Shown: piece after piece, positions 1 through 8,007 of the stretch
Numbering within the stretch: position 1 is the stretch's first letter
Layout of the letters: each line of letters starts with the position of its first letter
NCBI RefSeq assembly: GCF_014138265.1
Contig: NZ_JACGXL010000001.1
Span: 814,525-878,524, forward strand
DNA: 64,000 bases
Direction: 5' to 3'
Source: Dokdonella fugitiva
GTDB lineage: Bacteria; Pseudomonadota; Gammaproteobacteria; Xanthomonadales; Rhodanobacteraceae
The notes under the pieces: generated by a model
Databases searched by the model: none
The model's input: the letters and a program-made list of their open reading frames with translations, nothing else
What the model was told of the DNA's origin: nothing
Position numbers and translations under genes: made by a program

Positions 1-1
1 A

Positions 2-658
2 CCTGCCGACAGCGCGACGATCGGCCCGGTCGATCGCATCTTCACGCGCATCGGCGCCGGCGACGACCTCGCGCGCGGGCAGTCGACGTTCATGGTCGAG
101 ATGAGCGAAACCGCGAACATCCTGCACAACGCGACCGCGAGCAGCCTCGTGCTGATGGACGAGATCGGACGTGGTACGTCGACCTACGACGGCCTCGCGC
201 TCGCACGCGCATGCGCGCTGCACCTCGCCACGGCGAATCGCGCCTACGCGCTGTTCGCCACGCACTACTTCGAACTCACCGCGCTCGCGGGCGAAGTCGA
301 CGGCATCGCCAACGTGCATCTCGATGCGGTCGAATTCCACGACAAGGAGCGCGGCGAGCAGCTCGTGTTCATGCACGCGGTGAAGGAAGGCCCGGCCAAC
401 CGCAGCTTCGGCCTGCAGGTCGCCGCGCTCGCCGGGCTGCCGAAAGCGGTGATCGCCGACGCGCGCGCAACCTTGCGCACGCTCGAAAGCGGCGCCCACG
501 CCGCGGCGGCGCCCGTCGCGCAGGCGCAACCGCAACTGGGCCTGTTCGCGCCTCCGCTGCCGTCCCCTGCGGAGGAAGCCTTGCGCGCGCTCGACCCGGA
601 CGCGTTGTCGCCGCGCGAAGCACTCGATGCGCTCTATCGCCTGAAGAAGCTCACGTGA
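2..658 (+). CDS. mutS: DNA mismatch repair ATPase MutS, C-terminal part
   Basis: Partial gene that enters from the left edge in frame 2. MutS binds base mismatches and, with MutL, starts strand-directed repair. Visible are the end of the ATPase domain: the Walker B segment [12 protein letters not shown], and ATHY of the H-loop region. Near the C-terminus QLGLF matches the beta-clamp binding motif of MutS proteins, and the last ~25 residues ([20 protein letters not shown]) look like the short tetramerisation helix pair. The stop TGA overlaps the GTG start of the next gene by 4 bases, so the two are probably translationally coupled. Confidence 0.97.
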   Translation, partial: PADSATIGPVDRIFTRIGAGDDLARGQSTFMVEMSETANILHNATASSLVLMDEIGRGTSTYDGLALARACALHLATANRAYALFATHYFELTALAGEVDGIANVHLDAVEFHDKERGEQLVFMHAVKEGPANRSFGLQVAALAGLPKAVIADARATLRTLESGAHAAAAPVAQAQPQLGLFAPPLPSPAEEALRALDPDALSPREALDALYRLKKLT

Positions 659-2793
659 ACCCAACCCACGCCCTCGACGCACCGGCGGCCGGAGCGGACG
701 TCCGCGCGACGCCGGGGGTATCGGCAGCGCCCGATCGCACCGCGCCGACGCGGCATGTCCCGCACATCGATGGCTTGCGCGCACTCGCGGTGCTCGCCGT
801 CATCGCCTATCACCTCGACGAGCGCTGGCTGCCGGGTGGCTTCGGCGGCGTCGACATCTTCTTCGCGATTTCCGGCTTCGTCGTCAGCGCCTCGGTCGGC
901 ACGTGGAACCAGGGCGGCTTCGGCCGCTTCATCGCGTGGTTCTACGCGCGCCGGATGCAGCGCATCGTGCCGGCGCTGCTCGCCTGCCTGCTGCTCACGA
1001 CGTTCGCTTCGACGCTGTTCGTACCTGCGGCCTGGCTCAGCAGCGCGAACGAGACGACCGGGCTGTACGCGTTCTTCGGCCTCAGCAACTGGTTCCTCGC
1101 GAACCATCGCGAGAGCTATTTCTCGCCGACGATCGACTTCAATCCGTATACGCACACATGGTCGCTCGGCGTCGAGGAGCAGTTCTACCTGCTGTTTCCG
1201 CTGCTGTTCTTCGCCTGGACGCGCGGCGGCCGCTGGCGCGCGGCCTCGATGATCCTGTTCGCGGCCGCGGGCGTCGTCTCCGTTGCATGGGCGTGGCAGC
1301 TCGGCCGCGTCGATCCGGCCGCGAGCTTCTACCTGATCACGACGCGCCTGTTCGAGCTCGCCGGCGGCGTGTTGCTCTATCAGATCCTCGCGCGTCGCAC
1401 GGCGGCGATCGAAACACCGGCGCGCGCACGCGTGGCCGTCGCCGGCGCCTGGGCGTCGCTCGCGCTGGTCGTGGCCGGCCTGCTCGTGTCGAAGCCGCGC
1501 GATTTCCCGTTTCCCGGCGCATGGTTGCCCGTCTTCGGCACGCTCGGCCTGCTCGCCTTCCTGCACGAGATGCGCGGCGGCGTGCTGCAACGCGTGCTCG
1601 CCAGCCGCGGCGTCACCTATGTCGGGCGCATCTCGTACTCGCTGTACCTCTGGCATTGGCCGGTGTTCGTGCTGTTCCGCTGGACCTGCGGACTCGAATC
1701 CGCGTCGACGCGCAGCTTGGCTACTGCGCTCACGTTCGCGCTGGCCGCGGCGTCGTTCCGCTTCGTCGAGAAACCGCTGCGCTATTCGACGCGCCTGCGC
1801 GCGCTGACGCGCGTCGGTGTCGTCGCGCTCGGCATCGCGTCGGTCGGTGGCGCCTTCTGGTTGTCGACGCAGATCACCGCGGCGCGCGAATCCCTGGCGC
1901 TCGGCACGGTCACGCGCCACGCCGACGATTGGTATCCGCACGCCGTCACGACGTTGCCGGAAGTGCCCGGTTGCCGGCTCGACACGCATATCGCGATGGC
2001 AGGTACCGGCTCGGTCGCGATCTACTCGAGGTCAGGCTGTCCCGCGCCAGCCGAGCCGGTGCCGACGCTGTTCGTCATCGGCGACTCGCATGCCTCCGCC
2101 TACCTCGGCTTGCTCACCGAGCATGCGCTGCGCACCGGCGCCACGATCGTGCTGTACCACAACCAGAACTGCACGTTCGCGAGCCTGCAGTCCGAACGTG
2201 AACAGGGCGCGTGCCCGGCGCAGGGCCAGGCGGCGATCGACGACATGCTCGCGCGCGGCCGCACCGGCGACATCGTGTTCCTCGCCGCATTGCGCCTCAA
2301 CCGCCTGTCCAACCAGTTCGCCGGCGTCGACGAAGCGCGCGCACGCGACGGCATCGGCGGCGAAGCCGCTCGGACACGCCGCGCCACGGCGGAAAAGACG
2401 CTGATCGCGCAGCTCGCTCCGCTCGCACGACACGGAATGCGGATGATCGCCGATGCACCCAAGCCGGTGTTCCGCGCGCCACCGTTCCGCTGCGCGGACT
2501 GGTTCGATCGCGGCAACCCGATCTGCGCGGCCGGCCTCGAAATGCGCCGCGACGACCTGCAACGTTATCGCGCCCCCGTACTCGAAAGCCTCGCACGCGT
2601 GGCACAGGGTGTGCCGCCATTGCTCGTCTGGGATCCGTTCCCGATCCTCTGCCCCGACGCGGTGTGCGTCGCGATCCGCGACGGCAAGCCGCTGTTCTTC
2701 GACGGCGACCACCTGAGCGCATACGCCAACCGCATGCTGCGCGACGACTTCGAACGCATCGTGCGCGAGGCGCACGCGAAGCCGGATGCATGA
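655..2793 (+). CDS. OafA/YrhL-type acyltransferase with C-terminal SGNH domain
   Basis: Predicted inner-membrane O-acyltransferase (acyltransferase 3 family) that moves acyl groups onto cell-surface glycans, 712 aa. Residues ~40-390 hold the multi-spanning domain ([17 protein letters not shown] at its start, with the conserved His; [12 protein letters not shown] with the usual Arg). Residues ~470-710 form a periplasmic SGNH esterase-like domain with GDSH at 476-479 (Ser478 nucleophile) and the Asp/His block DGDH at 683-686. The start chosen is GTG overlapping the mutS stop (GTGA), which places the family's first conserved motif ~45 residues in. The acceptor glycan cannot be told from sequence; no LPS or capsule genes lie nearby, so the mutS context gives no clue. 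Confidence 0.88.
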   Translation: MNPTHALDAPAAGADVRATPGVSAAPDRTAPTRHVPHIDGLRALAVLAVIAYHLDERWLPGGFGGVDIFFAISGFVVSASVGTWNQGGFGRFIAWFYARRMQRIVPALLACLLLTTFASTLFVPAAWLSSANETTGLYAFFGLSNWFLANHRESYFSPTIDFNPYTHTWSLGVEEQFYLLFPLLFFAWTRGGRWRAASMILFAAAGVVSVAWAWQLGRVDPAASFYLITTRLFELAGGVLLYQILARRTAAIETPARARVAVAGAWASLALVVAGLLVSKPRDFPFPGAWLPVFGTLGLLAFLHEMRGGVLQRVLASRGVTYVGRISYSLYLWHWPVFVLFRWTCGLESASTRSLATALTFALAAASFRFVEKPLRYSTRLRALTRVGVVALGIASVGGAFWLSTQITAARESLALGTVTRHADDWYPHAVTTLPEVPGCRLDTHIAMAGTGSVAIYSRSGCPAPAEPVPTLFVIGDSHASAYLGLLTEHALRTGATIVLYHNQNCTFASLQSEREQGACPAQGQAAIDDMLARGRTGDIVFLAALRLNRLSNQFAGVDEARARDGIGGEAARTRRATAEKTLIAQLAPLARHGMRMIADAPKPVFRAPPFRCADWFDRGNPICAAGLEMRRDDLQRYRAPVLESLARVAQGVPPLLVWDPFPILCPDAVCVAIRDGKPLFFDGDHLSAYANRMLRDDFERIVREAHAKPDA

Positions 2794-2798
2794 CGGCG

Positions 2799-2818
2799 CG
2801 ACGCGCTACAGCGCGTCG
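2799..2818. terminator. Palindrome between convergent genes
   Basis: Arms CGACGCGC (2799-2806) and GCGCGTCG (2811-2818) pair perfectly around the loop TACA. It lies between the acyltransferase end and the convergent hslR, overlapping the hslR stop codon. There is no T-run, so it may only stall polymerase or protect 3' ends. Confidence 0.45.
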
Positions 2819-3237
2819 ATGTCGCCGAGTGCGCGGATCAACCGCCGCGCACGCTTGTCGGGCTTGCTCGGCGGCTTCGCATAACCGGCGCCGGTGAGCC
2901 GGCGCTGTTCGGCGGCGGCGAGGCGCGCAGCGCGACCGGATTCCGTTTCACCGTACAACCGTTGCGCCACGCTTGCCGGGCCGCGTGTTTCGCCGAGGCC
3001 GAGCACGTCGACTTCGTAGCGCTCCTCGCCGCGCGCGATGCGCAAGCGGTCGCCGACGTGCACGAGGCGCGCCGGGCGCGCGCTGCCTTCGGCGAGTTCG
3101 ACCTTGCCGCCCTCGATCGCCTGCTTGGCGAGCGAACGCGTCTTGAAGAAACGCGCCGCCCACAACCAGACGTCGAGGCGGACGCCTGCCCGCGAATCGC
3201 CGCTCGCCGCGGCCCGGCTCGCACCCGCCTTCGTCAC
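2806..3237 (-). CDS. hslR: S4-domain RNA-binding heat-shock protein Hsp15
   Basis: 143 aa, similar in length to E. coli Hsp15 (133 aa), which binds stalled 50S subunits carrying nascent chains and helps recycle them after heat shock. The S4 fold is visible from residue ~15 ([20 protein letters not shown]...) to ~60, followed by a basic tail rich in Arg and Lys. The start is GTG, which overlaps the sugE stop by 4 bases (GTGA), so translation is coupled to sugE. The longer upstream reading frame is only an off-frame shadow of sugE and was not used. Confidence 0.9.
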   Translation of the reverse strand: MTKAGASRAAASGDSRAGVRLDVWLWAARFFKTRSLAKQAIEGGKVELAEGSARPARLVHVGDRLRIARGEERYEVDVLGLGETRGPASVAQRLYGETESGRAARLAAAEQRRLTGAGYAKPPSKPDKRARRLIRALGDIDAL

Positions 3238-3569
3238 GCCTGGCCCGCTCCGCCGAGCCACTTGAGGCCGACCACGCCGGCCAGGATCAGCGCGATGCAG
3301 GCGAGCCGGGCGAGGTCGCGCGATTCGCCGAACAGGACCATGCCGAGGATCACCGTGCCGACCGCGCCGATGCCCGTCCACACCGCGTACGCGGTGCCGA
3401 GCGGGATCTCGCGCATCGCGAGTGCGAGGAAATAGAAACTCACGACCATGCCGGCGATCGTCACCAGCGTCGGCAACGGGCGCGAGAAGCCGTCGGTGTA
3501 CTTGAGGCCGACCGCCCACGCGATCTCGGCGAGACCGGCGAGCAGCAGGTAGAGCCAGGGCAACGACAT
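3234..3569 (-). CDS. sugE: SMR-family guanidinium exporter (Gdx/SugE)
   Basis: 111 aa, four predicted transmembrane helices, small multidrug resistance family. The block [18 protein letters not shown] matches the SugE/Gdx subtype rather than EmrE; Glu15 is the proton/substrate carboxylate, with Gly12 and Trp18 in the Gdx pattern, and [10 protein letters not shown] gives helix 3. Members of this subtype export guanidinium in exchange for protons in the inner membrane. The ATG was chosen because upstream codons do not resemble the family. It is the first gene of a two-gene unit with hslR. I did not find a guanidine riboswitch in the leader. Confidence 0.93.
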   Translation of the reverse strand: MSLPWLYLLLAGLAEIAWAVGLKYTDGFSRPLPTLVTIAGMVVSFYFLALAMREIPLGTAYAVWTGIGAVGTVILGMVLFGESRDLARLACIALILAGVVGLKWLGGAGQA

Positions 3570-3967
3570 GGAAGCGGTACCGCGAAGCGGAATACGTCGG
3601 ACGAGCCTAGGCCGGGCACGCCGGCGGGTCAACGCGCGAAACTGAACCCCGTGCATCCCCATCACGGCGAAGGGTGGCCGAAACGAGGCGCTTCGTGTAT
3701 GGTGCGCGCGGTCTGTTGCGCCGCTACGCGGTTTTCCCTCTGGAACGCATCCGATCGCCGCCCCAAGGCAGCGTTTCGCGTTCCGCACCGATCGGCTTCG
3801 TCGCCTCATTCCGGAATCGCCGGCCATCCGGGCCGCCCGATCCGCCATCTTCGCATCTTCAGCGCGGTTTCTTGGGAACGCTGGATGCTGCTCGGTCTTC
3901 CGCTCGTTCTCGACGGAAACGCCGGCACGGCGCACCCGTGCGCCGACTCTTCACCAGGAGTTTGCAA
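3570..3967. other. Divergent intergenic region sugE / rhlE (398 bp)
   Basis: No protein gene could be supported here. It must hold the promoters for sugE (leftward) and rhlE (rightward). The rhlE side contains a weak hairpin CCGC-TAC-GCGG followed by TTTT at 3721-3735 and ends in a clear ribosome site AGGAG at 3956-3960. If transcription starts far upstream, rhlE would have a long leader, as some cold-responsive helicase genes do; this is inference only. Confidence 0.5.
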
Positions 3968-5281
3968 ATGTCTTTCGAAACCCTCGGGCTTGCGCCTGCG
4001 CTGCTGCGCGCGCTCGCCGAACAAGGCTATACCGCGCCCACGCCGATCCAGGCCGCGGCGATTCCACCCGCGCTGGAAGGCCGCGACCTGCTCGCCGGCG
4101 CGCAGACCGGCACCGGCAAGACCGCCGCGTTCTCGCTGCCGCTGCTCGACCGCCTGTACGCGGGCGAACGCAAGCCGGCCGCGCCGAAGGCGCCGCGTGC
4201 GCTCGTGCTGACTCCGACGCGCGAACTCGCCGCACAGGTGCACGAGAGCGTGCGTGCGTACGGCAAGCACCTCGGCGTGCGCGCGACGACGATCTTCGGC
4301 GGCGTCGGCATGCAGCCGCAGGTCGAAGCGCTGCGTCGCGGCGTCGAGATCCTCGTCGCAACGCCCGGGCGCCTGCTCGACCATATCCAGCAGCGCAGCG
4401 TGAACCTCTCGCACATCGAGGTGCTCATCCTCGATGAGGCGGACCGCATGCTCGACATGGGCTTCCTGCCGTCGATCAAGCGCATCCTCGGTCACCTGCC
4501 GAAGCAGAACCGCGTCACTTGGCTGTTCTCGGCCACGTTCGCGCCGGAGATCAAGGCACTCGCCGCCGAGTTCATGCGCGAACCGGTGGAGATCCAGATC
4601 GCCAAGCCGAACAGCGTCGCCGCGACGGTCACGCACCGCGTGCATCCGGTCGACGCGTCCAAGAAGCGCGACCTGCTGCTGCACCTGCTGCACAACGACG
4701 CGCGCCAGACGCTCGTGTTCGGCCGCACAAAGCACGGCGCCGACAAACTCGCGCGCGTGCTCGAGCAGGCCGGTCTGCGCGCCGCGGCGATTCACGGCAA
4801 CAAGAGTCAGAACCAGCGCACGCGCGCGCTGAAGGACTTCAAGAGCGGCAAGATCGCCGTGCTCGTCGCGACCGACATCGCCGCGCGCGGGCTCGACATC
4901 GACCAGCTGCCGATGGTGATCAACTTCGACCTGCCGATGGTGGCCGAGGACTACGTGCACCGCATCGGCCGCACCGGCCGCGCCGGTGCCGAAGGCCTCG
5001 CGATCTCGCTCGTCTCGCACGAGGAAGACGGCCTGCTGCGCGACATCCGCCGCCTGCTCAAGCAGGACATCGCGGTCGAGGCGGTGGCCGGCTTCGAGCC
5101 GTCGCACCCGCTGCGCCTCGACGATTCGGCGCGTTCGCGGCCACAGCAGAACCAGCGCCCGCCGCAGCGCCACGCGCGTCGCCCGCATGTCGGCAACAAC
5201 GGCGGCGGCAATGCGCATCCGGGGGCGCGCAACCGCAAGCCGCAGCGCGGCGGCGGCCAGCGCAACTCGCGTCCGGCATGA
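3968..5281 (+). CDS. rhlE: DEAD-box ATP-dependent RNA helicase RhlE
   Basis: 437 aa. All helicase motifs are visible in order: Q motif (FETLGLAPALLRAL...PTPIQ), Walker A AQTGTGKT, PTRELAAQ, DEAD in LDEADRMLDMGF, SAT, then ARGLDI and HRIGRTGR of the second RecA domain. The last ~65 residues are a disordered basic Asn/Arg/Gly/Gln tail, typical of RhlE and thought to aid RNA binding. RhlE proteins unwind short RNA duplexes in ribosome assembly and mRNA turnover. The start at ATG 3968 is fixed by AGGAG 7 bases upstream; the reading frame extends further 5' but without similarity. Confidence 0.96.
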   Translation: MSFETLGLAPALLRALAEQGYTAPTPIQAAAIPPALEGRDLLAGAQTGTGKTAAFSLPLLDRLYAGERKPAAPKAPRALVLTPTRELAAQVHESVRAYGKHLGVRATTIFGGVGMQPQVEALRRGVEILVATPGRLLDHIQQRSVNLSHIEVLILDEADRMLDMGFLPSIKRILGHLPKQNRVTWLFSATFAPEIKALAAEFMREPVEIQIAKPNSVAATVTHRVHPVDASKKRDLLLHLLHNDARQTLVFGRTKHGADKLARVLEQAGLRAAAIHGNKSQNQRTRALKDFKSGKIAVLVATDIAARGLDIDQLPMVINFDLPMVAEDYVHRIGRTGRAGAEGLAISLVSHEEDGLLRDIRRLLKQDIAVEAVAGFEPSHPLRLDDSARSRPQQNQRPPQRHARRPHVGNNGGGNAHPGARNRKPQRGGGQRNSRPA

Positions 5282-5287
5282 CCGACG

Positions 5288-5319
5288 GCCGCGCCGGGCG
5301 TTGCGTCGCCCGGCGCGGC
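5288..5319 (+). terminator. Strong hairpin after rhlE
   Basis: A perfect 13-bp stem: GCCGCGCCGGGCG (5288-5300) pairs with CGCCCGGCGCGGC (5307-5319) around the loop TTGCGT. It begins 7 bases after the rhlE stop. There is no U-tract, so it may be a 3'-end protecting structure or a weak terminator. Confidence 0.6.
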
Positions 5320-5355
5320 TGGTACGCTCCCGCGGTCCGGTACGGGAGCATCCAA

Positions 5356-5505
5356 ATGGGCGGGATGCGGTGGTTCGCCCTCCTCGTCAGCCTGTTCGCC
5401 GACCGCCGCCGATCGGAGGCCTTCGACGGCCTGCCGGATGGCGCCGCGGTCGCGCTCGATTCGGATTTCGACCTGCTCAGCGACGTGGTCGGCAAGATGC
5501 TCTGA
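5356..5505 (+). CDS. Possible small protein (49 aa)
   Basis: Short frame that starts MGGMRWFALLVSLFA and ends DLLSDVVGKML. The first part is hydrophobic (WFALLVSLFA) and the rest is acidic (DSDFDLLSD). GGGAG lies 7 bases before the ATG. It sits downstream of the rhlE hairpin. No family is recognised. The short length and the high-GC background make chance possible; a supporting point is that no competing frame is better. Confidence 0.35.
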   Translation: MGGMRWFALLVSLFADRRRSEAFDGLPDGAAVALDSDFDLLSDVVGKML

Positions 5506-5520
5506 ACGCCGCCCACTGCT

Positions 5521-6126
5521 TCAGCGGTGATGCACGACCGCGAAGCACTGCGACAGCGCGACGCCGAGGCGCGTGCGATAACCTTCGGGCATCGCGCGCA
5601 CCTCGAGCTTCGCCCCGCCCTGCGGCGAATCGACGGTCAGCCACAGCTGCTGGCCACCGTCGTTGATCCAGCGCCGCAGCAGGCGCGCGAGGTCGGATTC
5701 CTTGTTCGAGCGGCGCGAACTCGCGAGCAGGAAGCCGTCGCCGTCGACGCCGCGCCAGCCCGAGATCGGGCTCGCGACATCCATCGCATTCGGCCCGAGC
5801 ATCGACCATTTCGCGAGCACCTTCGTCTCGCCGATGCCGTCCGGCCCTTCGAACGCGTCGAGCGGGAATCCCGCGACCGATTCCGGCGCAGGCAGGATCA
5901 CGGCGACCTGCAATGCGCCGCCCTTACCGGTCGTGCAACTGAATTCGATCTTCGCGTCGGCGAGCGACGTGTCGCCCACACGCGCCTGCGCGGGCATGCG
6001 CACGAGGCCGCGTGCGGTCGACGCCGTCGCGGCTTTCGGCGGTGCCGGCGCGTTCGGCGGCTCCTTCGCCGATACGACGGAAAGCCCGGTGAGCAAGGCG
6101 AACGGCAGGCAGCGGGCGAAGCGCAT
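5521..6126 (-). CDS. Exported protein of unknown function
   Basis: 201 aa. The start is the ATG at 6126, preceded by GGAGG about 7 bases upstream; it opens a signal peptide (MRFARCLPFALLTGLSVVSA) with cleavage likely before KEPPNAP. A Pro/Ala-rich linker follows to ~residue 40, then a compact domain with one conserved-looking Cys (EFSCTTGKGG), a GPDGIGETK turn, and a C-terminal part (LWLTVDSPQGGAKLEVRAMPEG) that reads like a beta-rich fold. I do not recognise a family. It stands alone, convergent with the small frame to its left. Confidence 0.8.
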   Translation of the reverse strand: MRFARCLPFALLTGLSVVSAKEPPNAPAPPKAATASTARGLVRMPAQARVGDTSLADAKIEFSCTTGKGGALQVAVILPAPESVAGFPLDAFEGPDGIGETKVLAKWSMLGPNAMDVASPISGWRGVDGDGFLLASSRRSNKESDLARLLRRWINDGGQQLWLTVDSPQGGAKLEVRAMPEGYRTRLGVALSQCFAVVHHR

Positions 6127-6197
6127 CGGAACCTCCGGCGTCACGGACAGGTGCAAGCCATGCTAGCGGCTCGTCGTGCCGCGTGCATGACGGCGCC

Positions 6198-6665
6198 TCA
6201 AGGCGGATCGTCGCCGGGCGTGTCGGGGAAACGGCGGCGGAACGCGCGCTCGAGGCCGCCGCCGAACTGCACCGCGAGCGCGCCGAGCACGAAGGCGATC
6301 GCCACCGCGACGTAGTGTCCCGCGCCGCATGCGACGCCGATCAGCGCGGTGAGCCAGATCGTCGCCGCGGTCGTGAGCCCGCGCACGCGGCCGTTACCGG
6401 CGTCGTGCAGGATCACGCCGGCGCCGAGGAAACCGATGCCGGTGAGCACACCCTGGATCACGCGGCTCAGCGCATCGACATGGGCGAGCTCGCTGCCCGG
6501 CGGCAGGATCACGAGCACCATGAGCGCGGTGCCGAGGCTCACGAGCGCGTGCGTGCGCACGCCGGCGGGCTTGTGGTGCAGGTCGCGATTGAGGCCGATC
6601 AGCCCGCCGACGACCACCGCGAGACCGAGGCGGATCGCGATCGTGCCGATGTCGTCGACGCCCAT
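6198..6665 (-). CDS. MgtC/SapB-family membrane protein
   Basis: 155 aa, about four or five predicted transmembrane helices. The family block is clear: RLGLAVVVGGLIGLNRDLHHKPAGVRTHALVSLGTALMVLV, then GVLTGIGFLGAGVILHD and RGLTTAATIWLTALIGVACGAG. It corresponds to the short form of the family that has only the MgtC/SapB membrane domain and lacks the C-terminal ACT-like extension of Salmonella MgtC. Roles of such short forms are uncertain (Mg or acid stress has been proposed). AGGAG precedes the ATG. Confidence 0.9.
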   Translation of the reverse strand: MGVDDIGTIAIRLGLAVVVGGLIGLNRDLHHKPAGVRTHALVSLGTALMVLVILPPGSELAHVDALSRVIQGVLTGIGFLGAGVILHDAGNGRVRGLTTAATIWLTALIGVACGAGHYVAVAIAFVLGALAVQFGGGLERAFRRRFPDTPGDDPP

Positions 6666-6731
6666 CGATATCTCCTGGCGCGCCTTGCGCAGGCGACGAT
6701 CTTGCGCAGTTCGCCACCGCGCGGCAAGCCG

Positions 6732-7982
6732 CTACGCGGTCGCGCGGCCGGCGAGCGCGGTGCGCAACAGGGTCCGCAGCGCCTTCGGCTCGCTGCGGCC
6801 GAGGCGCACCTGTGGTGTCGCGTGCCAGTCCGCGCAGTCGCCGATCGCATCGGCGAGCGCGCCGGCCAGCGAGTCGTCCGCCTCCACGCCCGGCTCGAGA
6901 TAGAGCGCCTTGACCTCGAACACGCCGTCGGCACGATGGGCTTTCGCGTCGAGCCGGCCGACGAGTCGGCCGCGATGCAGGATCGGCAGCACGTAGTATC
7001 CGTAGCGCCGCTTCGGCGCCGGCACGTAGCATTCGATGCGGTAGTCGAAGCCGAACATCATCGAGGCGCGCTCGCGATCCCAGACGACCGGATCGAACGG
7101 CGACAGCAGCACGCTGCGCGTTGCGCGCAGGCGGCCCCGAGCGGCCTGTTCGAGCAGGTCCGCATGCGCCGCATGCACGTAGCCGGGCTTCTCCCAGCCG
7201 TCGACTTCGACGCGCAGCAGCTCGCCGGCGTCGACCCAGCGATCGAGCTCGGCATCCTTGAGCTTGCCGCCAGAACGGAAATAGTCGTTGATCCAGCGCG
7301 ACTGCGTCACGCCGAGCGCGCGCACCGCGCCGAGCACGAACGCACGTCGCATCGTCGCTTCGTCGGCGACGGAGTCCGGCTGCACGAGCAGGCGCGCCTT
7401 CGCGCGCACGCGCTCAGCGAGGTCGTACACGCGCTGGAAGTTGTCGCGCCGCGCGATCATGAGTTCGCCGTGCGCGAACAGCGCCTCGAGCCAGCGCTTC
7501 TCGTCCTTCCAGCCCCACCAGCCGCCGCCCACCGCGCCGTCCTTGCGCTCGAACTCGGACGCCTTCACCGCGCCGTTCGCGCGGATGTGCTCGAGCAGGC
7601 CGGCCATGCCGCTCGCGTGCACGTCGCGCGCGCGGTCGGCGCTCTTCATCGACCAGTGGCCGCGGCGACCCGCGTCGGCGTGGAAGCGATGCAGGTCGTG
7701 GTCGACGAACGGCGCGAAACACGCCTCGTGCGCCCAGCACTCGAAGATGCGGCCTTCGGCGAGCAGTTCCTCGAGCCAATGCGGCGCGTAGCGCCCGAGC
7801 CGCGAATACAGCACGAGGTACGGGCTGCGCGCGACGACGTGGATCGTGTCGATCTGCAGCACGCGCATGCGCGCGATCGCCGCGAACACGTCGTCCTTGC
7901 GCGCGCGCCTGCGCGGCGGCGCGAGCAGACCCTGCGCGGCGAGATGGAGGTTGCGGGCTTGTTGCGCACCGAGTCGTCGCAC
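6732..7982 (-). CDS. YcaQ-type DNA glycosylase (interstrand crosslink unhooking family)
   Basis: 416 aa, close to E. coli YcaQ (410 aa), a winged-helix glycosylase of the HTH_42 superfamily that removes N7-alkyl purines and unhooks crosslinks. The catalytic signature of the YcaQ branch, Q-x-D, is present as Q43-I-D45 in VLQIDTIHVVARS. Other family segments are LYSRLGRYAP, ECWAHEACFAP, HWSMK, and near the C-terminus RYGYYVLPILHRGRLVGRLDAK. It starts with GTG 25 bp after the stop of the M61 peptidase gene, so it may share that transcript. The substrate is assigned from the family, not from the sequence alone. Confidence 0.9.
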   Translation of the reverse strand: MRRLGAQQARNLHLAAQGLLAPPRRRARKDDVFAAIARMRVLQIDTIHVVARSPYLVLYSRLGRYAPHWLEELLAEGRIFECWAHEACFAPFVDHDLHRFHADAGRRGHWSMKSADRARDVHASGMAGLLEHIRANGAVKASEFERKDGAVGGGWWGWKDEKRWLEALFAHGELMIARRDNFQRVYDLAERVRAKARLLVQPDSVADEATMRRAFVLGAVRALGVTQSRWINDYFRSGGKLKDAELDRWVDAGELLRVEVDGWEKPGYVHAAHADLLEQAARGRLRATRSVLLSPFDPVVWDRERASMMFGFDYRIECYVPAPKRRYGYYVLPILHRGRLVGRLDAKAHRADGVFEVKALYLEPGVEADDSLAGALADAIGDCADWHATPQVRLGRSEPKALRTLLRTALAGRATA

Positions 7983-8007
7983 GAGCGTATCCGCGGTCGA
8001 AACGCGC

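Noticed and set aside
3570-3967. Guanidine riboswitch before sugE
   Set aside because: I looked for ykkC-type motifs, including the ACGG loop pair of the short class, and found none that fit.
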